DNA of 64,000 bases, taken from the NCBI GenBank assembly GCA_963597395.1, contig CAVBPX010000004.1, positions 1-64,000 of the forward strand. Direction: 5' to 3'. Shown piece by piece: positions 42,866 through 51,094 of this stretch; the first letter of the stretch is position 1, and each line of letters begins with the position of its first letter. The notes beneath the pieces were generated by a model that had not been told where the DNA came from, made no database searches, and saw nothing but the letters and a program-made list of their open reading frames with translations. The translations under genes were made by a program, and so were the position numbers. The stretch is from Hallerella sp963597395. Its GTDB lineage: Bacteria; Fibrobacterota; Fibrobacteria; Fibrobacterales; Fibrobacteraceae.

Positions 42866-42871
42866 AATATA
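42866..42871 (-). promoter_or_regulatory. -10-like TATATT before the DUF4434-like gene
   Basis: Minus-strand TATATT, seven bases (CAATGGT) before the ATG, with no ribosome-binding site. Same spacing as at 55434. Confidence 0.4.
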
Positions 42872-42955
42872 AGGTTTTTTCTTCCCAAAAAATCGCCAGG
42901 ATTCCGCTTTGCACGCGATTTTTCACAAATGCCTTTTTCTTCAGGCCGAATTTTA

Positions 42956-42963
42956 TATTTTTG
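42956..42963 (+). promoter_or_regulatory. TAnnTTTG promoter-like box upstream of glmM
   Basis: TATTTTTG, identical to the boxes before tRNA-Leu and the flippase gene, lies 65 bases before the glmM ATG and just before a 25-nt repeated element. Confidence 0.4.
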
Positions 42964-42971
42964 AAAGAAAT

Positions 42972-42996
42972 GGGAACCTCTAAAAATTGCTTTGGT
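42972..42996 (+). repeat. 25-nt interspersed repeat, copy 1
   Basis: This segment begins GGGAACCTCTAAAAATTG and is repeated exactly, as its reverse complement, at 56654-56678. It is intergenic, in the presumed 5' leader of glmM. No coding explanation was found. Confidence 0.7.
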
Positions 42997-43028
42997 TTAG
43001 CGGTGACCAAAAATCAAAAGGTTTGATA

Positions 43029-44372
43029 ATGTCTGTTTTAATGCGTTCTGTTTCGGGAATCCGCGGAATTGTCGGGGATACCCTGACCCCGCAGGTTCTG
43101 GTAAACCATGTGAAGGCTTTTTTGGAAGTGACCGGTGCGCGGAAGGTTGTCATTGGACGCGACAGCCGTCCGACGGGGGAGGCCATTGTCTCGTTTGTCT
43201 CGGGCCTTTGCCGTCTTGCCGGTGCCGATGTAATTGACGTCGGCTTGGCGACGACCCCGAGCGTCGAACTTTTTGTGACAAGGCTTCACGCCGATGCCGG
43301 TATCATCATTACGGCAAGCCACAATCCGCTGGAGTGGAACGCTCTCAAGTTTTTGGACCAGAAGGGCATTTTCCTCGGCCCGGACGAGGTCAAGGAACTC
43401 TTTGCCCTGGCGGATTCCGAAAAGTTCGTTTACCCGGACTACCGCCAGATGGGAAGCTTTGAACGACTCCCGGATGCGGATGCGTTCCACATCGACGATA
43501 CGCTCGCCATTCCCTTTATAGACGTGGAAGCCATTCGAAAAAAGAAGTTCCGGGTGGCGGTCGATGCCGTGAACGGCGCAGGCTCCTACATTGTGCCGCG
43601 GCTTCTCGAAAAGCTCGGTTGCGAAGTCTTTCGCGTGAACTGCACTCCGGACGGAACGTTTCCGCGCGGGCCCGAGCCGATTCCTTCGAACCTCGGCGAC
43701 CTCGGGAAAACGGTTCGCGAAAACGGATGTGCCGTGGGCTTTGCCGTCGATCCCGATGCGGATCGGTGTGCGCTGGTGGATGGCGCGGGGAACGCAATCG
43801 GTGAGGAATATACGCTTGCCATTGCGACGGATGCGGTTCTTTCCAAAAAGAAAGGCCCGGTTTGCGTCAACCTTTCGACGTCCCGGATGAGCGCCGATGT
43901 CGCCGAAAGTTTTGGCGTGGGATTTTCCCGCGCAAAAGTGGGCGAGGTGAACGTGAGCCTCCAAATGATGAAGGAAGGCTGTATCGTCGGCGGGGAAGGG
44001 AACGGCGGCGTGATTTTGCCCGCGGTGCATTACGGTCGCGATTCGCTCGTGTCGGCAGCCCTTGTGCTCGCCTGGATGGCGGAGCATGACGGCGGTCCCG
44101 AAAAATTCAAGGCGGAGCATCCGAGTTACGCGATGCCCAAAAAGAAGTTTCCGCTCGGCGAAAAACCCGTGAAAAAGGTCTTTGAAGAAGTGGCGAAGGA
44201 ATTTTCGGGTTGGGAAACGGATACGCGCGACGGCCTTTGGCTCGGGAAGGGCAAAAGCTTTGTCCATGTCCGCGCGTCCAATACGGAACCCGTCATTCGT
44301 GTGATTTCCGAGGCTCCGACCGAGGCGGAAGCCGAAGAACTCTGTCAAAAAGTGGAATCAAAAATTCATTAG
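43029..44372 (+). CDS. glmM: Phosphoglucosamine mutase / phosphomannomutase family enzyme
   Basis: From the ATG after AAAAGG the protein has 447 residues. Motifs in order: SVSGIRGIVGDTL, phosphoserine loop TASHNPLEWNALK, metal-binding DPDADRCAL, sugar-binding GGEGNGGVILP and the C-terminal phosphate site RASNTEPVIRV. GGEGNGGV differs from the GGEQSGHI of proteobacterial GlmM and is like archaeal/Bacteroidota enzymes. Placement before glmS argues for GlmN-6-P to GlcN-1-P conversion, but mannose use cannot be excluded. Confidence 0.85.
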   Translation: MSVLMRSVSGIRGIVGDTLTPQVLVNHVKAFLEVTGARKVVIGRDSRPTGEAIVSFVSGLCRLAGADVIDVGLATTPSVELFVTRLHADAGIIITASHNPLEWNALKFLDQKGIFLGPDEVKELFALADSEKFVYPDYRQMGSFERLPDADAFHIDDTLAIPFIDVEAIRKKKFRVAVDAVNGAGSYIVPRLLEKLGCEVFRVNCTPDGTFPRGPEPIPSNLGDLGKTVRENGCAVGFAVDPDADRCALVDGAGNAIGEEYTLAIATDAVLSKKKGPVCVNLSTSRMSADVAESFGVGFSRAKVGEVNVSLQMMKEGCIVGGEGNGGVILPAVHYGRDSLVSAALVLAWMAEHDGGPEKFKAEHPSYAMPKKKFPLGEKPVKKVFEEVAKEFSGWETDTRDGLWLGKGKSFVHVRASNTEPVIRVISEAPTEAEAEELCQKVESKIH

Positions 44373-44383
44373 GGGTTTTGGAT

Positions 44384-46216
44384 ATGTGCGGAATTGTCGG
44401 CTACATAGGAAACCGCGACGCTTCGAGCGTCCTTCTTTCCGGCCTAAAGCGTTTGGAATACCGCGGGTATGATTCTTCCGGAATCGCCGTGGCGCATCCC
44501 GACGGAACGCTCGAAATGGAAAAGGCGACCGGGAAAATCGCTTCGCTCGAAAAGAAGCTCGGGGAGCATCCGCTCCGCTCAAACATCGGCATTGCCCATA
44601 CGCGGTGGGCGACGCACGGAGCTCCGACCGAAAACAATGCGCACCCCCAGGTGAGTTTTGACGGAAAGATTATGGTGGTGCACAACGGCATCATCGAAAA
44701 TTACGTTCAAATCAAGAAGAAACTGGAAGCGGACGGTGTCAAGTTCAAGTCCGAGACCGATACGGAAGTCGTGGCGCATCTCATTGCAAAGCTTTACCGC
44801 GGCGACATCAAGTCCGCGGTCCTTGCGGCGCTGAACAGGCTCGAAGGAACCTTTGGGCTCGCGGTCCTTGCTGCCGACGAACCCGAAGTGCTGATCGGTG
44901 CGCGCCGCGGAAGCCCGCTTGTCCTCGGAATCGGCGAAGCCGGCGAATATTTTTTGGCAAGCGATGTGACGGCCATTGTCGATTATACGCAAAAGGTCGT
45001 CTATCTCGACGATGACGATGTGGTAATCGCAAAGCGGAGAGGCTACGAGATTGTGACCGTTTCGAGCCACACGGTCAACAGGAACGTCGAGGAAATCGAG
45101 TTTGACGCCGATGCGGCGAGCAAGGGCGGCTTCGAGCACTTTATGCTCAAGGAAATTTTTGAACAGCCGGAAGCGCTTCGCAACACGATGCGCGGAAGGC
45201 TCCTCCTTGCCGATGGCTCTGCAAAGCTTGCCGGGCTTGACGCGAACCGCATAGAACTCCGCAATCTGAACCGCATCATCATCACGGCGTGCGGCACGAG
45301 CTATTACGCGGGAATGGTCGGGGAGTATCTCATCGAAGACCTTGCGGGCGTTCCCGTCGAGGTCGAATACGCCTCGGAATTCCGCTACCGGAACCCGATT
45401 ATCAAACCGGGAACTCTCGTCCTTGTCATCTCGCAGTCCGGTGAAACTGCCGACACGCTTGCCGCCTTGCGCGAAGCGAAAACCAAAGGGGCAACGGTTC
45501 TCGGAATTTGCAACGCGGTCGGCTCCACGATTGCCCGCGAGAGCGACGGCGGCGTCTATTTGCACGCAGGCCCCGAAATAGGCGTTGCGAGCACCAAGGC
45601 GTTTACGTCCCAGGTGACGGTTCTCGCGATGATCGCTCTTTTGCTCGGGCGCGAAAGGCGCGTCTCCGCGGAGCAGGGCATCGACATCGCCCGAGCGCTC
45701 TTGAACATTCCGAACTATGTCGAGGAAACCTTAAAGCTCTCTCCGAAAATTCGCGAAGTGGCAAAAAAATACATCGGAGCGAACAACTTCCTTTACCTCG
45801 GGCGCCATTACAACTATCCCGTCGCCATGGAAGGCGCTTTAAAGCTCAAGGAAATCAGCTACATCCACGCGGAAGGTTACCCCGCCGCCGAAATGAAGCA
45901 CGGGCCGATTGCCCTCATCGACGAAAACATGCCGGTGGTCGTCATCGCACCCAAAGACAGCCTTTTTGACAAGGTCCTTTCCAATGTCCGCGAAATCAAG
46001 GCCCGCGGCGGCCGCATCATTGCGATTACGACCGAGGACTCGCCGGAACTTTCCGAATTCGCGGACGACATCATCATAGTGCCGAAGGTTTCCCAAATGC
46101 TAATGCCGCTCGTCACCTGCGTACCGCTTCAGCTTTTGGCCTACCACATTGCGGTTCTCCGCGGAAACGACGTCGATCAGCCGCGAAACCTTGCAAAAAG
46201 CGTGACCGTGGAATAA
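44384..46216 (+). CDS. glmS: Glutamine-fructose-6-phosphate aminotransferase (isomerizing)
   Basis: The ATG giving the catalytic N-terminal cysteine (MCGIVGYIGNRDAS) is the start; 610 residues. The glutaminase half has HTRWATHGAPTENNAHPQ and VVHNGIIENY; the isomerase half has two SIS domains (TACGTSYYAGM, ISQSGETADTLAAL, YPAAEMKHGPIALID) and ends in LAKSVTVE. It makes GlcN-6-P for peptidoglycan and LPS. It directly follows glmM; no glmS ribozyme sequence fits the 11-base gap. Confidence 0.97.
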   Translation: MCGIVGYIGNRDASSVLLSGLKRLEYRGYDSSGIAVAHPDGTLEMEKATGKIASLEKKLGEHPLRSNIGIAHTRWATHGAPTENNAHPQVSFDGKIMVVHNGIIENYVQIKKKLEADGVKFKSETDTEVVAHLIAKLYRGDIKSAVLAALNRLEGTFGLAVLAADEPEVLIGARRGSPLVLGIGEAGEYFLASDVTAIVDYTQKVVYLDDDDVVIAKRRGYEIVTVSSHTVNRNVEEIEFDADAASKGGFEHFMLKEIFEQPEALRNTMRGRLLLADGSAKLAGLDANRIELRNLNRIIITACGTSYYAGMVGEYLIEDLAGVPVEVEYASEFRYRNPIIKPGTLVLVISQSGETADTLAALREAKTKGATVLGICNAVGSTIARESDGGVYLHAGPEIGVASTKAFTSQVTVLAMIALLLGRERRVSAEQGIDIARALLNIPNYVEETLKLSPKIREVAKKYIGANNFLYLGRHYNYPVAMEGALKLKEISYIHAEGYPAAEMKHGPIALIDENMPVVVIAPKDSLFDKVLSNVREIKARGGRIIAITTEDSPELSEFADDIIIVPKVSQMLMPLVTCVPLQLLAYHIAVLRGNDVDQPRNLAKSVTVE

Positions 46217-46222
46217 GTTCCG

Positions 46223-47440
46223 ATGCACGAAGTTCCGGAATCCTACGAAGTCCATATTCGCGCCTTTGAAGGCCCGATGGACCTTTTGCTTTACCTTGTG
46301 CAGCAAAGCGAAGTCAAGGTAACGGACATTTCGATTGCCGAAATCACGGACCAGTATCTCGAATGGATAAAGGATCTATCGCGGGCCGATCTTTCGCAGG
46401 CCGGAGACTTTTTGTTTATGGCGAGCCGCCTCATGGCGATGAAGGTGCGGGAGCTTCTCCCCAAGGACCAGCGCACGGCCGAGGACGAGGAACAGATTGA
46501 CTTCTCGCGTGACGAACTCATCCGCCAGATGCTCGAATACCAGCGCTACAAGCAGGTTGCGAAAGAAATGCAGGAACTCGAAGCGAAAAACTTCGGAACC
46601 TCCTACCGGGGCCGTCTTGAAAAAACGGAAAGCGAAGAGGATACGCTCGCCGATGCAAACATCTGGCAGCTTTTCCGCGCCTACCAAAAGATGCTCAAGA
46701 CGCACAGCCACGACAACGTTCACCACATCGAACTGGACGATGTGACAATCGAGGACCGGCAGCAATACATTTCGAACACGCTCCGCAAGGAAGGCCGCGT
46801 CCTCTTCGAGGACCTTCTCGGGCGCGATCCGCTGCCGATCGTTACCGTGGTGACGTTCATGGCGCTCATGGAAATGATCAAGACGGACGAGGTCGTCTTT
46901 CGGCAAAGCGAGCTTTTCGGAGCCATCTGGATTTACCGCAAAAAGGACAATCCGGAATTTGCCGAGGAAATGGCAAACGAAACGCGCCTCTACGAACCGG
47001 AGCACGAATATAGGCAGGGGCTTGTCGAGCGCCTTCGCGAAAGGGAATCCCTCCGCGGGGACGAAAGCGAAAATGCAACATCTTCCGCCGACGGGAGCGG
47101 CGCTGCCGTTCTCGACCAGACGCTTCGCATGGTATCGCTTCTCGTGTCAAAGGACAAACTTGTCCGTGACGAGGACGTGAACGCCATTCTCTCGGGAGAA
47201 AGGGATATTAGAACGCTCGAATCGGAACTGGAAAATGCCGAAGAATCGGCCGAAAGCCTCGATGCCGAAAACGCCGAGGAAGCGGCGCGGCAGGTCGAAA
47301 ATGCGGAAATTTCCGCAAGCCTCGAGGATGCGTTCAAGGAAGCTCCCGTGCCCGCACCCGAACCGAATGAAAAGTTGGATGAAGACGCTTCGGAAAATTC
47401 CGCAGAACCGAATGAAGGTCCGTTCGCGGACGAAAATTAG
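46223..47440 (+). CDS. scpA: Segregation and condensation protein A with long acidic tail
   Basis: The kleisin subunit of SMC-ScpAB: the N-terminal FEGPMDLLLYLVQQSEVKVTDI and FLFMASRLMAMKVRELLP are diagnostic. The winged-helix SMC-binding end is around residues 180-240 (LLGRDPLPIVTVVTFMALME). About 120 residues follow that are rich in Glu, Ala, Asn and Pro, making 405 in total against about 250 for common ScpA. scpB is not adjacent. Confidence 0.92.
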   Translation: MHEVPESYEVHIRAFEGPMDLLLYLVQQSEVKVTDISIAEITDQYLEWIKDLSRADLSQAGDFLFMASRLMAMKVRELLPKDQRTAEDEEQIDFSRDELIRQMLEYQRYKQVAKEMQELEAKNFGTSYRGRLEKTESEEDTLADANIWQLFRAYQKMLKTHSHDNVHHIELDDVTIEDRQQYISNTLRKEGRVLFEDLLGRDPLPIVTVVTFMALMEMIKTDEVVFRQSELFGAIWIYRKKDNPEFAEEMANETRLYEPEHEYRQGLVERLRERESLRGDESENATSSADGSGAAVLDQTLRMVSLLVSKDKLVRDEDVNAILSGERDIRTLESELENAEESAESLDAENAEEAARQVENAEISASLEDAFKEAPVPAPEPNEKLDEDASENSAEPNEGPFADEN

Positions 47441-47462
47441 GGAACCTTTTTAGAGGTGACCG

Positions 47463-47741
47463 TTAATCCCACTGGATTTTGGGAGGCTCTTTTAAATTCG
47501 GGTTGTTTTTGGCGGCCTCGAACTTTTTTTCAATTTCCGAGAGACGGTTCTTTTCGCGTTCGCGGGCTTCCGCAAATTTTTTGTCCAGATCGGCCGATCG
47601 CGTTTTTTCGCTTTTGAGAAAATCTTCCAGGGACTTTTTTTCCTTTTGAAATTCCCTGTGTTCCAAAACCTTTCCCGTGTCCCTGTCCACAATCAGAAGG
47701 CCGTGGCACAGCGGGCATTCGACTTCGAGCTTTTGCGGCAT
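47463..47741 (-). CDS. Small CxxC coiled-coil protein of unknown function
   Basis: I do not recognise a named family. The 92-residue product starts MPQKLEVECPLCHGLLIVD with one CxxC (zinc-knuckle-like), then is charged and helical (KFAEAREREKNRLSEIEKKF), probably a coiled coil. Start overlaps the stop of the zinc-peptidase gene by one base, with GGAGG upstream, so the two are co-translated. Confidence 0.7.
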   Translation of the reverse strand: MPQKLEVECPLCHGLLIVDRDTGKVLEHREFQKEKKSLEDFLKSEKTRSADLDKKFAEAREREKNRLSEIEKKFEAAKNNPNLKEPPKIQWD

Positions 47742-48457
47742 CACTTGTTCCTCCGTCCGAGAAGTCCGGCGCGGAGCGCCCAATACAGAAGCTGCATAAT
47801 GGAGCTGATGGCCGCCGCGACGTAGGTGAGTCCCGCTGCAAAAAGGACGCCCGCTACGACGTTGCGTTCACGCCCCGGAGCGAGAATGTTCAGGCGGGCA
47901 AGGCACTTCTTGGCGCGGGAGGAGGCGTCAAACTCCACGGGAACCGTGACGAGCGTAAAGAGGGTCGCTATGCCAAAAAGGACAACGCCCGCAATGGCGA
48001 CGTTCTGCCCGAGCGTCATGCGCCCGAGGGACATGAGGAGAATGCCGATGATGACAATCCACGGACCGAGCGTTGAACCGAGATTTGCCGCGGGGACAAT
48101 CATGGACCTCACCCACATCGGAAAGTAGTTTTGGGCATGCTGGATGGCGTGGCCGACTTCGTGTGCGGCGACCCCGGCGGAACTTGCGCTGCGCCCGTGA
48201 TAGACAGCGTCCGAAAGGTTGAGCGTCTTGTCCATCGGATTGTAGTAGTCCGAAAGGAAACCTTGCGTCGTCCGAATGCGCACGTCATAGATTCCGGCAT
48301 CGGCGAGAATCGCCTGGGCCACTTCGGCTCCCGTGAGCCCACTTTGAATTTGGACTTTCTGCCCGGCCTTGAACCGCGACTTGACAAGCGCCGAAACCGC
48401 GCCCGAGATAAGCAGCGTGACAAGCAGAATTCCCGTATAGAGAGGGTCGAACATCAT
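47741..48457 (-). CDS. YugP-type membrane zinc metallopeptidase
   Basis: The 238-residue protein has an N-terminal helix (GILLVTLLISGAVSALV), then the HExxH zinc site at His99-His103 (AAHEVGHAIQHAQ) and three to four more transmembrane helices, ending basic. This is the Zn_peptidase_2/YugP family; substrates are unknown. It is the first gene of a two-gene unit with the CxxC protein. Confidence 0.88.
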   Translation of the reverse strand: MMFDPLYTGILLVTLLISGAVSALVKSRFKAGQKVQIQSGLTGAEVAQAILADAGIYDVRIRTTQGFLSDYYNPMDKTLNLSDAVYHGRSASSAGVAAHEVGHAIQHAQNYFPMWVRSMIVPAANLGSTLGPWIVIIGILLMSLGRMTLGQNVAIAGVVLFGIATLFTLVTVPVEFDASSRAKKCLARLNILAPGRERNVVAGVLFAAGLTYVAAAISSIMQLLYWALRAGLLGRRNK

Positions 48458-48532
48458 AGGTCAAATCTCCTTGATTCGCCCACAAATTACACAAATTGCA
48501 AAGGGAAAAGAAAAACTTTCCTCCCGAAATGC

Positions 48533-48829
48533 CTATTTTTCGTTCCAGAAGGGCTTTTTTTCGGCCGCCATGTGCGCCGGGAACTTTTCATCCTCGCGGA
48601 GGCTCGCATCCAGGGCGTGTCCGAGGTCGGAAAACGTCTTTTCGAGCGGAAGCAAAAGTTGCAGAACGGAATCGAGCCGCGGAAGCTGTTTGCAGGATTC
48701 CAGCCGGGAAATGTATTGCCGGGAAAGTCCGCTGAGCGTTGCAAGCCGCTCCTGGCTCAAATTTTTTTCGATGCGCCATTCGATGAGCGCTTTGCTCAGG
48801 GCGTATTGGACTTTCTTTGTCTGGAACAT
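48533..48829 (-). CDS. XRE-family helix-turn-helix protein
   Basis: A 98-residue protein with a clear XRE domain: LSQERLATLSGLSRQYISRL is the HTH, then ESCKQLPRLDSVLQLLLPLE. A short C-terminal tail follows. No toxin gene is adjacent. Start ATG is preceded by TTTAATTT and no Shine-Dalgarno, so it too could be leaderless. Confidence 0.8.
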   Translation of the reverse strand: MFQTKKVQYALSKALIEWRIEKNLSQERLATLSGLSRQYISRLESCKQLPRLDSVLQLLLPLEKTFSDLGHALDASLREDEKFPAHMAAEKKPFWNEK

Positions 48830-48985
48830 AAATTAAATGGTATCAAAAGTCCGCCTGATTTCCTGCAACCGAACGGTTGCAAAAGAAAAGTCCCCGATTT
48901 TTTGAAAATGGCTCCGTTCTTGCATTTTTGGGAAAACAAATTTGTTATCTTGTGAACATTCTGAATTTTATCCATAAGGACATTT

Positions 48986-49717
48986 ATGAAAAAATTGATT
49001 GCTCTTTGCACTTGCGCCGCTCTTTTCGCCGGCTGCAATGAACTGGGAACTGCCCGTAAAACCTCCCTGGTCTCGGAAAAGGAAAAGATCAGCTATGCGC
49101 TCGGTTCCATCTTTGGCGTGCAGGCTCACGCCCAGCTGGTGGCCCGCGATTCCATCGACCTGGACATGGCCGTTTTCCAGCAGGCTTTTATTGAACACTA
49201 CAATCAGGACTCCGCCAAATACCTTCTTTCGGATTCCATGGTGACCAGTGTTCTCAGCGAATTCTCGACCAAGCTTCAGAACGAGAAGAAGAAGAAGGAC
49301 AGCATTGTCGCCGCAAAGACGCTCGAAGAGGGCGTCGCTTTTCTCGCCAAGAACAAGACCGCGGAAGGCGTCGTCACGACCGAAAGCGGACTTCAGTACA
49401 AGGTGCTCGCCGAAGGCAAGGGCGAAACGCCGACCGATTCCTCGATTGTCTCGGTGCACTACGTCGGAAAGCTTTTGGACGGCAAGGAATTTGACAATTC
49501 CATCAAGCGCGGTCAGCCTGCCGAATTCCCGGTTATGCGCGTCATCCCCGGCTGGACGGAACTTCTGAAGCTCATGAAGGTCGGCGAAAAGGTTGTCGCC
49601 TGGATTCCGAGTGAACTCGCTTACGGTACTTTCGGACGTCCTCCGATGATTCCGGGCAATAGCGTCCTCGAATTCGAAGTGGAACTCCTGAGCGTCAAGT
49701 CCGGCGCTGAAAAGTAA
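48986..49717 (+). CDS. FKBP-type peptidyl-prolyl isomerase lipoprotein
   Basis: A 243-residue lipoprotein (lipobox LFAGC at 17) with an N-terminal helical dimerisation part (KISYALGSIFGVQAHAQLV) and a C-terminal FKBP domain (SSIVSVHYVGKLLDGKEFDN, VIPGWTELLKLMKVGEKVVA, YGTFGRPPMIPGNSVLEFEV), as in FkpA/Mip proteins. It should help fold periplasmic or outer-membrane proteins. AAGGA precedes the ATG and a terminator follows. Confidence 0.93.
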   Translation: MKKLIALCTCAALFAGCNELGTARKTSLVSEKEKISYALGSIFGVQAHAQLVARDSIDLDMAVFQQAFIEHYNQDSAKYLLSDSMVTSVLSEFSTKLQNEKKKKDSIVAAKTLEEGVAFLAKNKTAEGVVTTESGLQYKVLAEGKGETPTDSSIVSVHYVGKLLDGKEFDNSIKRGQPAEFPVMRVIPGWTELLKLMKVGEKVVAWIPSELAYGTFGRPPMIPGNSVLEFEVELLSVKSGAEK

Positions 49718-49733
49718 GCTTTCGTTTGACGGG

Positions 49734-49760
49734 AAACCCGCTCCGGCGGGTTTTTTGTTT
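49734..49760 (+). terminator. Intrinsic terminator after the FKBP gene
   Basis: AAACCCGC and GCGGGTTT pair around TCCG and run straight into TTTTTTGTTTTT. The M23 peptidase start codon lies only a few bases past the T-run. Confidence 0.9.
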
Positions 49761-49762
49761 TT

Positions 49763-51094
49763 ATGATCAGTCGCATTTGCTGTCGATTTCTTGTGGCGCT
49801 CGTTTCGCTTGCGCCCGTCGCCTGTTTTGAACAGGGAAAGATTGACGAACTCTCCGAAAAGCTCGAGAGCCTGCAGGGAGAACTTTCAAACGTTCGCACG
49901 TCGCGCGAAGCCTTTGAAAAGAACCGCTTGCCGTCACTTTCCGTTTTGAGCGATACGGTGCAGCCGGGCGAAGGCCTCTACCAGGTCCTCGAACGCTTGC
50001 AGGTCGGTCGCGAGGACCGCCGTGACATCGTGCTTTCAATTCAGGACAGCGTGGAACTTTCGAACTTGCGCGTCGGACAGGCGTTTCACGTGGCGCGGGA
50101 CTCCTCCGGGAAGGTGAACGTCTTTCGCTTTTCGCCGAACCCGGCGACGGTGCACCTGCTATTTCGAAACGATTCGACCGGGAGCTTTGAATATAAACTT
50201 GTCGCGAAGCCGCTTACGGTCAAGCATTCCGTATTCGAGGGGACGATTCTTCAGGACGGAACCTTGCACGGGACGCTACTTTCCGTCGGAATTCCGAGCC
50301 GCATGTCGGGCGTCGTCTCCGGGGTTTTGCAGTGCAAGATTCCCTTTTCGAGCGTGCAGCCGGGGGATCGCTTCCGGATTATGCTCGAAGAATCGTTTTA
50401 CAGGGACAGCGTCTGGATTTCGGGAAAGGTTCTGTACGCGGAGTTTGAAGGCCGGACTGTCGGTCACCACGAAGCGTTCCTCTACGAGGACGAGGATCCC
50501 AAAAGTTCCTACAACGCGCACTATACGGCAAGCGGCGAGGTTTTGATTTTTGACGGACTCCGCTATCCGCTCGACAGGCTCCATGTGACAAGTCCGTTCG
50601 GTTCGCGCATCCATCCGGTGACCGGACAGCGTAAAATGCACAGCGGCATCGATTACGGCAGTCCCAAAGGCTCGCCGGTCTATGCCGTCGCCAAGGGAAA
50701 GGTGACCGTTTCGGGCTACGACGAATACAGCGGAAACAAGATTGCGATTAGGCATGCGGACAATTCCGTAAGCTACTACATGCATTTGAGCTCCCGCGGT
50801 GTCGGAGTCGGGCAGCAGGTGACGGGCGGCCAGGTAATTGGGCGCGTGGGAAGCACGGGCCGCAGCACGGGTCCCCATCTGCACTTGGGCTTTAAGGATG
50901 CGAGCGGAAAGTGGATCAATCCCAAGTCCAAGACGATGATTGCGACCCCAAAACTTCAGGGGGAACGCCTCGCCCGTTTGCAAAAACAGGTCGCTCAAAT
51001 TCGGGAAGAAGTCCGCCTAACCGAAGAGGAAACTCCCCGGGCCTTTGAAGGCTCGACGGTCAAGGTCAAACAGCGGGTCGTGTCAAAGCCCTGA
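49763..51094 (+). CDS. M23 family metallopeptidase (peptidoglycan endopeptidase), lipoprotein
   Basis: The 443-residue protein has a likely lipobox (LAPVACFE), a short coiled coil, an OapA/LysM-like region (DTVQPGEGLYQVLERLQVGR) and a C-terminal LytM domain with zinc residues in HSGIDYG (His293, Asp297) and GPHLHLGF (His372, His374). It should cleave peptidoglycan cross-links. A basic helical tail follows the catalytic domain. The ATG comes within a few bases of the preceding terminator and lacks a Shine-Dalgarno. Its end overlaps the convergent S41 gene by 12 bases. Confidence 0.9.
   Translation: MISRICCRFLVALVSLAPVACFEQGKIDELSEKLESLQGELSNVRTSREAFEKNRLPSLSVLSDTVQPGEGLYQVLERLQVGREDRRDIVLSIQDSVELSNLRVGQAFHVARDSSGKVNVFRFSPNPATVHLLFRNDSTGSFEYKLVAKPLTVKHSVFEGTILQDGTLHGTLLSVGIPSRMSGVVSGVLQCKIPFSSVQPGDRFRIMLEESFYRDSVWISGKVLYAEFEGRTVGHHEAFLYEDEDPKSSYNAHYTASGEVLIFDGLRYPLDRLHVTSPFGSRIHPVTGQRKMHSGIDYGSPKGSPVYAVAKGKVTVSGYDEYSGNKIAIRHADNSVSYYMHLSSRGVGVGQQVTGGQVIGRVGSTGRSTGPHLHLGFKDASGKWINPKSKTMIATPKLQGERLARLQKQVAQIREEVRLTEEETPRAFEGSTVKVKQRVVSKP

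Noticed and set aside
42145..43026. 293-codon plus-strand frame opposite the DUF4434-like gene
   Set aside because: The minus-strand product has a signal peptide and barrel pattern; this one has neither and runs through the intergenic repeat.
44373..44383. glmS ribozyme-riboswitch before glmS
   Set aside because: Only 11 bases separate glmM from glmS, too short for the ribozyme, and no matching fold was seen.
48131..48955. 274-codon plus-strand frame opposite the zinc peptidase and XRE genes
   Set aside because: Both minus-strand genes have diagnostic motifs (HEVGH, XRE HTH); the plus frame has none.
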